Positions 8,280 through 16,177 of a stretch of DNA of 26,906 nucleotides are shown in pieces; the first letter of the stretch is position 1; each line of letters begins with the position of its first letter. A model generated the notes under the pieces. The model worked only from the letters and a program-made list of their open reading frames with translations. It did no database searches and was not told the DNA's origin. The translations under genes and the position numbers were made by a program. The stretch is from NCBI GenBank assembly GCA_016198545.1, contig JACQIJ010000168.1:1-26906 (forward strand), given 5' to 3'. Source of the stretch: Pseudomonadota bacterium. GTDB lineage: Bacteria; Pseudomonadota; Alphaproteobacteria; Micavibrionales; Micavibrionaceae.

Positions 8280-8360
8280 GGGCCGATGCGCGGTCCAAAA
8301 TCGAAAATAAACGTAAAAAAACCGTGAAATGTACTGTGTGGTTGGGGAAGGGTAATCCAG

Positions 8361-10532
8361 ATGGCTGATGTAACGGGTACAAACAATAACGACCTTCTGT
8401 TCTTTCAGGGAACCATGGGTCATCTGACGACGGCCATCACGAACGACTATTCCGGCGAAACCCTTCTGATCGATGACGATTACAATATAAACGATGTCTC
8501 CTACGACGGCCTCGCGGGCATTGATACGCTTTTCATGACGAATGTGGGCGATGCATTCTTCATCACGAACGGCGTTGGCCAGCAGATGCTCGCCAATATC
8601 GAGCGCATTATTGCGGGCGACGGCGGAGACCTTATAATCCTGTCCCACAATACGATTACGCTGGGCAATACATTCATCGATGGCGGCGCATCCGACGACG
8701 TCATATGGGCCAATGCCGGCGACGATACGGTGCGCGGCTTTGACGGCGACGACATACTCGACGGCGGTCCGGGCAATGACGCCGTTCTGGGCCAGGGCGG
8801 TGATGACAAGGTCGGCGGCGGCGCGGGCAACGACATTCTGAACGGCGGCGCGGGCGCGGATATTCTGAGTGGTGGCGCGGGCGATGATACGCTGCAATTC
8901 ATAACCGATATCGTTTTTCCGTCCGGCGTTTTTGCGCAGAACATGGGATCTCCCGGCATTGATGGAACAAATGAATTCAAATCAGCGAACGGAACAAACG
9001 GAACGTTCGATATCTTCGACGGCGGGGACGGGTTTGACACCGTCGTTATGACGACGGGCAACGACACGCTGTTTTTGTACGATCCGTTTCATACCTTCAA
9101 TTCCGACGGCACTGCGCTGCGTTTAATCAGCATAGAAAAAATCGATGCGGGCGCGGGCAACGATATCGTTGACCTTACCAGTCAGGATGTTGCCTATGAC
9201 ATGGATATTATCGTTCTGGGCGGCGTCGGCAACGATCTGATATGGACGTCGACAGGCAATGATACGCTCGATGGCGGCGATGGCGTCGACAGTCTGTATG
9301 GCGGCGTCGGCAACGACATACTTTATGGCGGCGCGGGCAATGACAGGCTGATCGGCGGACCAAATGCCGATTCCGGTGCGGTACAGATTACAACCGTCAG
9401 CCATGATTTCAGCAACGACGTCGTGTTCCCGAATCTGGTCGAGCGCGTCGATATCCTTGATCTTGTTCCGCCCGGCGACAATGCCTTGGGCATCGCGGCG
9501 GGAGACCTTTCGGTTGATTATTCTACGACGGCGGCGGTCAGTTTCGTCCGCACGGAGGCGGGGTTCGACAATTCCCTGGGCTTCTACAATATCAAGCAGG
9601 ACGGCACCATCGACACGGTTAAGCTGGCCTTCCCGAATGTCAAGAGTTTCGCGGCCGGGGACAGCGCGACGATAGACCTTCCCGGCGCGCCTGATACGGA
9701 TTTCGGATTTTTTATCATTGCGAACGGCGCGAACAAAAACAACGATTTCAGCAACTACGATCTGATCAACGGCGAATTCCATTTCATCTACAAGCACAAC
9801 AAGGCGGGCGAGCGCCTGGCCAGCATACATGACGATGCGAAGGATATTTCGCTGGTCTATACGAACGGATCCGTCGAAAAAGTCGTTGTCGGCAGCAATA
9901 ATCACATTTACCACACGACGCTGCGCGGCGGCGACACGAACCTGAACCCGGATGGCGAGGTTCATACGGTGTCCGGCCTTATTACGGATGGCGATACGAC
10001 CAGCCTGCGGATCGGGTTCGAAGATCTGCCGAATCTGGGCGATGCGGATTATAACGACGTCGTATTCGATATCACGGTCGCGTCCCAGTCGACGACGGCT
10101 CTGGTCGTTGACGATAATGACATTCTTTATGGCGGCGCGGGCGACGATATTATCGACGGCGGCGTCGGCGACGATATCCTGTTCGGACAGCAGGGTGCCG
10201 ATACGCTTTACGGAGAACAGGGATCGGACGTATTCGCATTTGACGTCATGGACGGATTTGTCGATACGATCAAGGATTTTGAGGTGGGCGCGGGCGGCGA
10301 TGCTCTGAACATAACGGATATTCTGCAGGGTTTTGATGAACTGACGGATCTGCTGAATGACTTTGTGCGCCTGGCCGACAGCGGCGGCAATACGGAAGTG
10401 CAGGTCAATGCCGACGGCGATGCGGGCGGCATATTCACGGCAATAGCGATTATTGAAGGCGGTCTTGGCGGCGCGACGCTGGCCGACCTTGTAAACAACG
10501 GCAACCTGGTCGCAAACCAGTCCGCCGTATAA
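8361..10532 (+). CDS. RTX calcium-binding protein with DUF4114 domain, type I secretion substrate
   Basis: The product is 723 residues, acidic, cysteine-poor and without a Sec signal. RTX nonapeptides (GGxGxDxhx) occur in three blocks, about residues 107-178, 262-333 and 582-628; examples are GGAGNDILNGG and LYGGAGDDIIDGG. They fold into Ca2+-loaded beta-rolls outside the cell. Between blocks two and three, about 426-572, lies a domain like DUF4114: FGFFIIANG near its start and FEDLPNLGDADYNDVVF at its end. After the last block the C-terminus (SDVFAFDVMDGFVDTIKDF, then a hydrophobic acidic tail) fits the VC_A0849-type type I secretion target. No ABC transporter, membrane fusion protein or TolC is present nearby, so secretion must use genes elsewhere. 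No enzyme domain is visible; a surface, adhesive or matrix role is plausible. A GGGGAAGGG stretch lies just upstream of the ATG. Confidence 0.88.
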   Translation: MADVTGTNNNDLLFFQGTMGHLTTAITNDYSGETLLIDDDYNINDVSYDGLAGIDTLFMTNVGDAFFITNGVGQQMLANIERIIAGDGGDLIILSHNTITLGNTFIDGGASDDVIWANAGDDTVRGFDGDDILDGGPGNDAVLGQGGDDKVGGGAGNDILNGGAGADILSGGAGDDTLQFITDIVFPSGVFAQNMGSPGIDGTNEFKSANGTNGTFDIFDGGDGFDTVVMTTGNDTLFLYDPFHTFNSDGTALRLISIEKIDAGAGNDIVDLTSQDVAYDMDIIVLGGVGNDLIWTSTGNDTLDGGDGVDSLYGGVGNDILYGGAGNDRLIGGPNADSGAVQITTVSHDFSNDVVFPNLVERVDILDLVPPGDNALGIAAGDLSVDYSTTAAVSFVRTEAGFDNSLGFYNIKQDGTIDTVKLAFPNVKSFAAGDSATIDLPGAPDTDFGFFIIANGANKNNDFSNYDLINGEFHFIYKHNKAGERLASIHDDAKDISLVYTNGSVEKVVVGSNNHIYHTTLRGGDTNLNPDGEVHTVSGLITDGDTTSLRIGFEDLPNLGDADYNDVVFDITVASQSTTALVVDDNDILYGGAGDDIIDGGVGDDILFGQQGADTLYGEQGSDVFAFDVMDGFVDTIKDFEVGAGGDALNITDILQGFDELTDLLNDFVRLADSGGNTEVQVNADGDAGGIFTAIAIIEGGLGGATLADLVNNGNLVANQSAV

Positions 10533-10547
10533 AAGGCAAAAAGAATT

Positions 10548-10570
10548 GGTTGCCCGCCACCCGGGCGACC
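10548..10570. terminator. Accessory hairpin after the RTX gene
   Basis: Nine-base arms GGTTGCCCG and CGGGCGACC, with one G-T wobble, enclose a five-base loop. It precedes the stronger hairpin and probably adds to termination or 3' end stability of the RTX transcript. Confidence 0.45.
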
Positions 10571-10579
10571 AGCTGCGAA

Positions 10580-10615
10580 GAATCGCGGGGCCGGATAGAC
10601 GGGGCCCCGCGATTC
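10580..10615. terminator. Strong bidirectional hairpin terminator between RTX and ompW
   Basis: A perfect 13-base stem (GAATCGCGGGGCC with GGCCCCGCGATTC) has a 10-base loop and sits between two convergent genes. Only short T runs flank it (ATTTC on one side, TTCTTC on the other), so termination may be imperfect or factor-assisted, but the stem is very stable and can act on both strands. Confidence 0.75.
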
Positions 10616-10619
10616 ATTT

Positions 10620-11231
10620 CTAGAATCTGTATGAAACGCCCGCGCCTATGATCCAGGGATCGAGATCGACATCTGCGCGGATGGTTCCGTTATTCAGCCG
10701 GGCATCTATATCCAGCCATACCTTTTTGACGTCGGCATTTATTCCCCAGTGGTCGCCCAGCCAGTAATCGAATCCGGCCTGCAATGCGTACCCAAGGCCG
10801 CCATCGATCTCCAGGTTGGTGAACCCGGTTCCCGCGCTTTCGCCATAAAATATGGAGTAATTCAGGCCCGCGCCGAAATACGGGCTGAAGTCGCCGGATT
10901 TCCGCATGGGGTGATATTGGAGCGTCAGGGTCGGCGGCAAGATCATGGTGTCGCCCAGATTGACATTGCCGGTGTAATCGACCTGATGTTCCGCCGTGGC
11001 AAGGATCAGTTCCGCGCCGATCTTGTCCGTTATGAAGTAGGTGATATCGAATTCCGGCGTGAGCGCGTCGCCGACATCGGCATCGCCGCCTATATTGACC
11101 GTCGATCTGTCGTCGGGAATGACGCCGATGCCGCGCAGCCTCAGCTGCCAGGGACTGTCCTGCGCCTGCGCTGCCGGCGCCGCGATCGTTAGCGAAAACC
11201 ATGCCAGGAATAATACGGCCAAGCGAATCAT
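10620..11231 (-). CDS. ompW: OmpW-family outer-membrane beta-barrel protein
   Basis: The 203-residue product has a signal peptide ending near APAAQAQ (about residue 24) and a mature beta-barrel of alternating polar and apolar residues ending in the outer-membrane terminal pattern SYRF. Family features include WQLRLRGIGVIPDD at the mature N-terminus, EFDITYFITDKIGAEL, LPPTLTLQYHP and PYFGAGLNY. OmpW forms a narrow eight-stranded barrel for small hydrophobic compounds. Regulation is readable: a perfect FNR/FixK-type box lies upstream (11293-11306) with a matching -10. It converges on the RTX gene and shares its terminator. Confidence 0.92.
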   Translation of the reverse strand: MIRLAVLFLAWFSLTIAAPAAQAQDSPWQLRLRGIGVIPDDRSTVNIGGDADVGDALTPEFDITYFITDKIGAELILATAEHQVDYTGNVNLGDTMILPPTLTLQYHPMRKSGDFSPYFGAGLNYSIFYGESAGTGFTNLEIDGGLGYALQAGFDYWLGDHWGINADVKKVWLDIDARLNNGTIRADVDLDPWIIGAGVSYRF

Positions 11232-11264
11232 AAAAACCCCCCCGTTTTGTTAATAGCGGAGGAT

Positions 11265-11306
11265 ACGATATCAGAAAAAGCGCGTTTCCCGTTTGATCAG
11301 GATCAA
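11265..11306 (-). promoter_or_regulatory. FNR/FixK/Anr-type box and class II promoter of ompW
   Basis: TTGATCCTGATCAA (minus strand, 11306-11293) is a perfect TTGAT-N4-ATCAA site. The -10 candidate TATCGT lies at 11270-11265, placing transcription start near 11258, about 41.5 bases from the box centre. That is the classical spacing for FNR-type activators that overlap the -35. Anaerobic or low-oxygen activation of ompW is therefore predicted; E. coli ompW is also controlled by FNR. Confidence 0.7.
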
Positions 11307-11323
11307 GCAAATATGCCCGTCCG

Positions 11324-12406
11324 TTACAGGAAGTTGACCAAGGACAGGTCGCGGATAAAGCCGGCAATCCGGTACGAGGCCTCCAGTTGCACCGACAGGG
11401 CATTCAGCTTTACGGCAACCTCGTTCATATCGGCGTCCTCAACGTTTCCGATCGTATCGGCCAAGGCTTTTTTCTCGATGGCATAGCTTTTCTTCAGTTC
11501 CCCGATCTGGCCGATATTCTGGCTCAGATTGAAGCGATCGGTGTCGATTTTATCGATTGATTCGGCCAGCATGGAGGCAAGGTCGTTCAGGATGCCGAAG
11601 AAATTATCGTTTCTTTCCTGCTGCGTTGCCCCGGGCGGAACAATCGTCGTCAGGGGGTCGTCATTCGGGTCAAGCGTGACCTCGTCGATGCTTTCCGTCA
11701 GTTTGCTTATCGTGCCGACGGCGGCCAGTATATCGCGCAGACCCTCATTGTTGGCAAGGATCGTATAGTCAATCTCCGCATTCTTGTCGACCCGGACGAA
11801 AACTTTTTTGGCTTCTCCCTGCGCCAGCGGCGCCGAATATCCCATCAGCGTGTCATGGAGGTTGTTTCCGTCCCTTTCGCGGTAGCTGTCGATCATTTCC
11901 TGGTTCGTGATTGTGCCGTTCAGCCAGCCATTTATGCGCGTGCTTAAATAGGTTCCCATCGTGCCGCTATCGGTTATAGGCTTCGTTCTCGTTTCCGCGC
12001 CGCCGAACAGATAGCGGTCGCCGTCCTGCTCGTTCAAAAGATTGACAACAAGATCGAAAACCTTGCCGGATAAATCCTGGATGGATTCAATTTCGATTTC
12101 TCCCTGCTGGGTTTGCAGCTCGATGGCTTGCAGGACGGCGCGCGCCTGTTTCTGGACTTCCGCCGTTGACGCCCCCATCATTTTCATGCGGCGATCGGCA
12201 ATATCGATATTGTTAATGAAATTATCGAGAGACGCGAAATCCGCCCGCGATCTTTTCGAGGCGATGATGTCCGTGCCGAGGCCTTTGAAGGTCTGGGTTT
12301 TCTTTCCCGTTGCCAGCTGGTTCTGAAAGTCGGCCAGCTGGTTCTGCAATATGCGCAGGCGTTCAACCTGTTCCAGCGCCTGGCCTTGCGTCGATACGAA
12401 TGTCAT
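11324..12406 (-). CDS. flgL: Flagellar hook-filament junction protein FlgL (HAP3)
   Basis: The 360-residue product has flagellin-like helical ends: LRILQNQLADFQNQLATGKK at the N-terminus and ALSVQLEASYRIAGFI near the C-terminus. The RYLFGGAETRTKP segment in the first half is the characteristic FlgL motif. The protein forms the second ring of the hook-filament junction outside the cell, exported by the flagellar type III apparatus. The start has an ideal ribosome site (AAGGAG at 12420-12415). It follows flgK by 27 bases and is surely co-transcribed from the sigma-54-type promoter ahead of flgK. Confidence 0.92.
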   Translation of the reverse strand: MTFVSTQGQALEQVERLRILQNQLADFQNQLATGKKTQTFKGLGTDIIASKRSRADFASLDNFINNIDIADRRMKMMGASTAEVQKQARAVLQAIELQTQQGEIEIESIQDLSGKVFDLVVNLLNEQDGDRYLFGGAETRTKPITDSGTMGTYLSTRINGWLNGTITNQEMIDSYRERDGNNLHDTLMGYSAPLAQGEAKKVFVRVDKNAEIDYTILANNEGLRDILAAVGTISKLTESIDEVTLDPNDDPLTTIVPPGATQQERNDNFFGILNDLASMLAESIDKIDTDRFNLSQNIGQIGELKKSYAIEKKALADTIGNVEDADMNEVAVKLNALSVQLEASYRIAGFIRDLSLVNFL

Positions 12407-12433
12407 TTTCGCTTCTCCTTAATAAAATAAAAT

Positions 12434-14818
12434 CTAGACGGCCCGCAGCAATTCCCTGAATTGTTCATCCACCGAGGATATGACCCGCGCCGCTGCCGCA
12501 TAAGCTGTTTGCACGGTAATCATATGCGAAAGCTCTTCGTCCAGATTGACTCCGGATTCATCCAGGAAGCGGCGCTGCAGAAGATCCCGGAAAGATGCTT
12601 CGTCCGCCCGTTGCGATTCGTTGGCGATGACGCCTTCCGTCTGGCGGTTGACCATTTTCTGCGCGTAGTCGATCAGGTTCGATGAACTGATGACCCCGGT
12701 ATCGATATTGGCGCCGGGGCCAAGGTTCGATACGCGGAACGGTACGCTGACCGCCGGGTTCGCGGTCAGGGACGCGTACGGGAGCGATGCGACAGGCGCA
12801 TCGGATCCGAACAGGGCGGCGACAAGCGTTCTTCCCGTCGCCAGCGCGCCGGGCCCGGTTCCCGTGCCGTCGGTGACGAACGGCCCGCCCAGGATTTTCA
12901 AATCGCCGCCGAAGGCGGGGTTGGTCATGCTGTCGCCGGGCCGCAGGGTCAGGAATCCCGTGAGCGGGTCTATTTCCACGGCAAGCCCCGGCACGCCGGG
13001 GTCGGCGGCGCTTATCTTGTCGAGTTTCGCGGCAAGCGTTGTTTCATCGTCGCCTGGCTCGATGGCGATGCGCACGGGGGGGTCGTTCCCGACCTGCACA
13101 TCGATATAAGGGTCCGTTGTTGTCGATGTCCCCTCGACAAGTCCGAGAAATTCAAGGCCGTCGGGAAACATGCCGCCGGGAAAGCTTGAATCGATGGTTA
13201 TGTCGCCGCGCGATTCGATGATGAGCTGGCCGTAAGGGCTGACGCTTGCCTGCGCCGCCAGCCCGGCCGGGACGCCGGCGAGACCGATCTGCAGGTTGAT
13301 TTCGGCGACAAGCTGGTCAAGCGCGTTCGTAATCGCGCCGCCGATGGGGAAGTTGGCGTCTGCGGAGCTCAGGGACACCGTAACCGCCGTCGGTCCCAGC
13401 GGCGGCGCCGTGCGCGCTTCCTCGAATGTAATGGTGAAACTGTCGTTCAGGGGCGGGCCGGGCGGGTTGGGATCGAATACCGTGCCGCCGGCGGCTATCA
13501 GCGCAGCAATATCGGAGTAATTTGCTATGTCGGCCGTACCCGTAATCTGGTTTTGCGAGAAAACGCCCAGCCAGTTCTGCAACGTATCCGGGCCGCCGGA
13601 GGCGCGCAGATCAACGGCGCCCGCCGCTTCCTGGTAGTTGGTGTCCCCGAATGTAAACTCTACAATTCTTTGAATGACTTCGTTGGATCCTGTTTGCACG
13701 GGCAGGTCGGTTGCCGTGGTTCCGCGCTGGATAATCGAATTGTCAGCCAGAATGGCGTCATTAATCCGGATGATAGAGGAAAACCCGACATACGTGACGG
13801 GCGTCGGAATGGACGGATTCGGCGGCGTATCCGCCGGTATCGTGCCGCTGGCGTCGGTGAACAGGCGCAGTCCCTGCGCTTCGAAGCGCAGGGCAAGCTT
13901 GTGGGCAAGTTCGTCGATCATGGCCTGTTGCTGCGGCATCAGGTTGTCGCGCACGTCAATGAGAGCGCCTATGCGGCCGTTCAGGTCGACGCCGGTTATT
14001 TCTATGGCGGTCGGGTTCGATGCGGGATCGCCGCCTACGAATATTCCGCGCGCCCCTGAAGGGTAAAAGCTGGTCGGGCCAAGGAGTGTGGGGTCAAAAA
14101 ACACGGTTTCCGCCCGTTCGTCGGCCAGCTGCACGCCCTGCGATGTCTGGACGACCAGAACGCCGTCGGCGCGGGTGAAGAAAGACACCTCGATTTCTTC
14201 CGCGAGATTCTTGATGGCCGTGTCGCGCTGGTCCTCAAGGGCGGCGGTCGTACGACCGCCGATTTTGGTCAGTTTGATTTGCTTGTTCAGATCGGCGATT
14301 TGTTCCAGTGTTGAGTTCACCCTTTGAATGGCAACCGCCATTTCATCCTGCGCATCGTTGCGAATCTGGGTAAACAGATTCGAAAGGTCGTTGATTTTGC
14401 GCGCGACAAGGGATGCCTGATCGACGGTTGACCGTTGCAGGAAGTGGTCTTCGGGGCTGTCGGCCAGTGCCGCAAACTTGTCGCGCAGCTCGGCCAGTTC
14501 GGCAGCCACGGATACTTCCAGATCGGGCGGGCCGTGGAATTGCTGTATCTGGTTTAGATATCCCGCCTGGATATCAAGGAAACTTATTTTGCTTATTTGT
14601 GTCCACAGATTGCGTTCCACATCCAGATTTACTTTACGTATAATATTGTCGGCCAGAACCCCGGCCGATTGCCCGTTCAGGACAAGCGTTCCCTGCGGCA
14701 AAATTTTCCGGGTAAAGCCGGGCGTGCCGACGTTGGCGACGTTATTGGCAATAACATCAAGCTGTTGCTGCGCTATGCGCAGGCCCGAAAGGGCGGCATC
14801 GAGACTGCTTACGGCCAT
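12434..14818 (-). CDS. flgK: Flagellar hook-associated protein FlgK (HAP1), unusually long
   Basis: The N-terminus carries the rod/hook family motif (LRIAQQQLDVIANNVANVGT then PGFTR) and the C-terminus the matching heptad region (LSHMITVQTAYAAAARVI). FlgK forms the first junction ring between hook and filament. At 794 residues it is about 250 longer than enteric FlgK; the extra length is in the Gly/Pro-rich middle (about 350-700), which would lie on the outer surface of the junction. No frameshift is seen. The gene begins 78 bases after the last of the five secreted paralogs but has its own sigma-54-type promoter in that gap, so it is probably a separate regulatory unit. Confidence 0.93.
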   Translation of the reverse strand: MAVSSLDAALSGLRIAQQQLDVIANNVANVGTPGFTRKILPQGTLVLNGQSAGVLADNIIRKVNLDVERNLWTQISKISFLDIQAGYLNQIQQFHGPPDLEVSVAAELAELRDKFAALADSPEDHFLQRSTVDQASLVARKINDLSNLFTQIRNDAQDEMAVAIQRVNSTLEQIADLNKQIKLTKIGGRTTAALEDQRDTAIKNLAEEIEVSFFTRADGVLVVQTSQGVQLADERAETVFFDPTLLGPTSFYPSGARGIFVGGDPASNPTAIEITGVDLNGRIGALIDVRDNLMPQQQAMIDELAHKLALRFEAQGLRLFTDASGTIPADTPPNPSIPTPVTYVGFSSIIRINDAILADNSIIQRGTTATDLPVQTGSNEVIQRIVEFTFGDTNYQEAAGAVDLRASGGPDTLQNWLGVFSQNQITGTADIANYSDIAALIAAGGTVFDPNPPGPPLNDSFTITFEEARTAPPLGPTAVTVSLSSADANFPIGGAITNALDQLVAEINLQIGLAGVPAGLAAQASVSPYGQLIIESRGDITIDSSFPGGMFPDGLEFLGLVEGTSTTTDPYIDVQVGNDPPVRIAIEPGDDETTLAAKLDKISAADPGVPGLAVEIDPLTGFLTLRPGDSMTNPAFGGDLKILGGPFVTDGTGTGPGALATGRTLVAALFGSDAPVASLPYASLTANPAVSVPFRVSNLGPGANIDTGVISSSNLIDYAQKMVNRQTEGVIANESQRADEASFRDLLQRRFLDESGVNLDEELSHMITVQTAYAAAARVISSVDEQFRELLRAV

Positions 14819-14876
14819 AATTCCCAGCCTTTCATGAATATTTCCTGCCCCTTACGGAGCCTCGGGAATCATGAAA

Positions 14877-14892
14877 TGCAAGGCAAATGCCA
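14877..14892 (-). promoter_or_regulatory. Sigma-54 (RpoN) -24/-12 promoter of flgKL
   Basis: On the minus strand TGGCATTTGCCTTGCA matches the RpoN consensus TGGCACG-N4-TTGCW except for two bases, with the required GG-N10-GC spacing. Transcription would start near 14866, about 48 bases before the flgK ATG. It begins five bases beyond the stop of the preceding gene (14897). Sigma-54 control of hook and junction genes is well known in flagellated alphaproteobacteria such as Caulobacter. An enhancer-binding activator site was not identified. Confidence 0.75.
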
Positions 14893-14896
14893 GTTT

Positions 14897-16165
14897 TTAT
14901 TGGACGGGGTCGCCCAGAAAGCTGGAAACGGAAGTCAGAATATTGTTGCTGATGTTCTTTTGCTCTTCGCGCAGTTTCAGCTCCAGTATCAGCGAAATAA
15001 GCATTTCACGGCGCAGGGCCGATTCAAACCGGTCGCGGTCCTGCATCAGCTTTATGGCCTGCATGGATGCGCCAATGCGGTCAACGTTGGCCGGCTTTTC
15101 ATATAATTGCGTAAAGAAAGTCGGGTTTTGGTACAGTTTTTTGGTCAGCACTTCCATCTGCGCGAAATAGCTCGGAAATTTTCCGAGAAAGAGATTCACT
15201 TCCGCTTCCGGAACGCCCATTTCCACGAGAATGCTTTTCATGAACGGGCCGACCTGCCCCTCCTCTTCCGATCCGCGCGCGCGCATGCCGACGATATGGG
15301 CATAGCTGTTGAAGACGACGCTGCGCATCGCATGAACGGAGCGCGTGTCCAGCAACTCATCCTTCCCGTAGTCCTGCATCAGGTGACGCTCGGGAATGCG
15401 GGTGAAGGTGTCGTGCGCGAACAGATTGTAGGCAAGGGACATGACGTCCTCCTCATCGTCCGTTGCCGGGGCAAAGGGAGGTTCCACGAAGTTAATGTCC
15501 AGCGTAAGGGTGTTTTCAATCATGCGGGTATAATCGACATCCTTGTTTACGCGCGTATCCGGCCCGCCGGAATTGCCGCAGATGGGCGCGAGCTGGTTAT
15601 TGTTGTCGCGGATATCGCAGTACGTATCAGCGAATTTTTGCAAACGGCTGCGTTTGTCGCTGTCGGGCCCGGCGGATGTCGGCGCATTGGCCGACAGCGT
15701 CTCCCGCTGCATCAGGCCTGCCTCGATGGTCTGGGTGTTGGCGCGGTAGCGCGCTTCGCTCGCGGTCAGGCTGCGCGTGTTCGTACCGATGCGGCACATC
15801 TGCATGCTGGGGTGGTAGTCCTTGTGCGCCTCGGCCATCATCTGCTGCATCAGGGTTTGCGTTTCCAGCTGCTGTTTGGCGTCGAAAAAAGCGCCCAGCA
15901 TGACCATCTGGTGCATCATGGCCACGGTGAACTGCTGGGTCATAAGATTATACGCCGGAAGCCAGGTCTCTATGATTATGTTTTTAAGCAAGGCCACATG
16001 CGCCGGATCGTCCAGCGCGCCGTCCGTTCCTTTATGCGCGGCGTATGTTTTTGCGACAGGAGTCAAATAAAATCCTGCGATGATCGCGACGAGCAGTAAA
16101 AGGCGCAGGCTTCCGCCCGCCGCCCTGCTTGCCTTGCTCAGTATATTTCTCAAAACATCCGTCAT
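14897..16165 (-). CDS. Secreted T4SS-linked paralog 5 (unknown family), shortest copy
   Basis: This is the fifth of five tandem paralogs and I do not recognise the family. The 422-residue product has a signal peptide (LRLLLLVAIIAGFY, cleavage near KTYA at about 42) and then goes almost directly into the conserved core. It contains MHQMVMLGAFFDAKQQLE (84-101), AHKDYHPSMQMC (113-124), YCDIRDNNN with Cys183 and DNNN at 187-190, Cys196, and the C-terminal helical block beginning PSYFAQMEVLTKKLYQNP. It lacks the CxC motif seen near the mature N-terminus of the other four, and its fourth motif is altered (LLDTRSVHAMRSVV). It starts 12 bases after paralog 4, with GGAAAAG before the ATG. The mature protein should be periplasmic or exported. 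Confidence 0.88.
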   Translation of the reverse strand: MTDVLRNILSKASRAAGGSLRLLLLVAIIAGFYLTPVAKTYAAHKGTDGALDDPAHVALLKNIIIETWLPAYNLMTQQFTVAMMHQMVMLGAFFDAKQQLETQTLMQQMMAEAHKDYHPSMQMCRIGTNTRSLTASEARYRANTQTIEAGLMQRETLSANAPTSAGPDSDKRSRLQKFADTYCDIRDNNNQLAPICGNSGGPDTRVNKDVDYTRMIENTLTLDINFVEPPFAPATDDEEDVMSLAYNLFAHDTFTRIPERHLMQDYGKDELLDTRSVHAMRSVVFNSYAHIVGMRARGSEEEGQVGPFMKSILVEMGVPEAEVNLFLGKFPSYFAQMEVLTKKLYQNPTFFTQLYEKPANVDRIGASMQAIKLMQDRDRFESALRREMLISLILELKLREEQKNISNNILTSVSSFLGDPVQ

Positions 16166-16177
16166 AATCTTTTCCGT

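Larger units (their letters stand above)
8059..8360. other. AT-rich divergent intergenic region
   Basis: No gene is seen in these roughly 300 bases. The part from about 8130 to 8330 is markedly richer in A and T than its surroundings, with many short A tracts, as in curved or nucleoid-protein-bound promoter regions. It holds the MATE promoter, an inverted repeat and a 21-base-period direct repeat (listed separately), and must contain the promoter of the RTX gene, which I could not assign with confidence. Confidence 0.6.

Noticed and set aside
8680..9360. Repeated GGCGGCGCGGGCAAYGAY-like units as a DNA repeat or CRISPR-like array
   Set aside because: They encode RTX nonapeptides in one frame with varied third bases; spacing is nine codons with no spacers, so this is protein repetition.
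15107..16099. A long plus-strand open frame opposite paralog 5 (similar ones lie at 21191-22264 and 4361-5053)
   Set aside because: The composition is rich in Arg/His/Val as expected from reading a GC-rich gene backwards; the minus-strand frames carry the conserved motifs.
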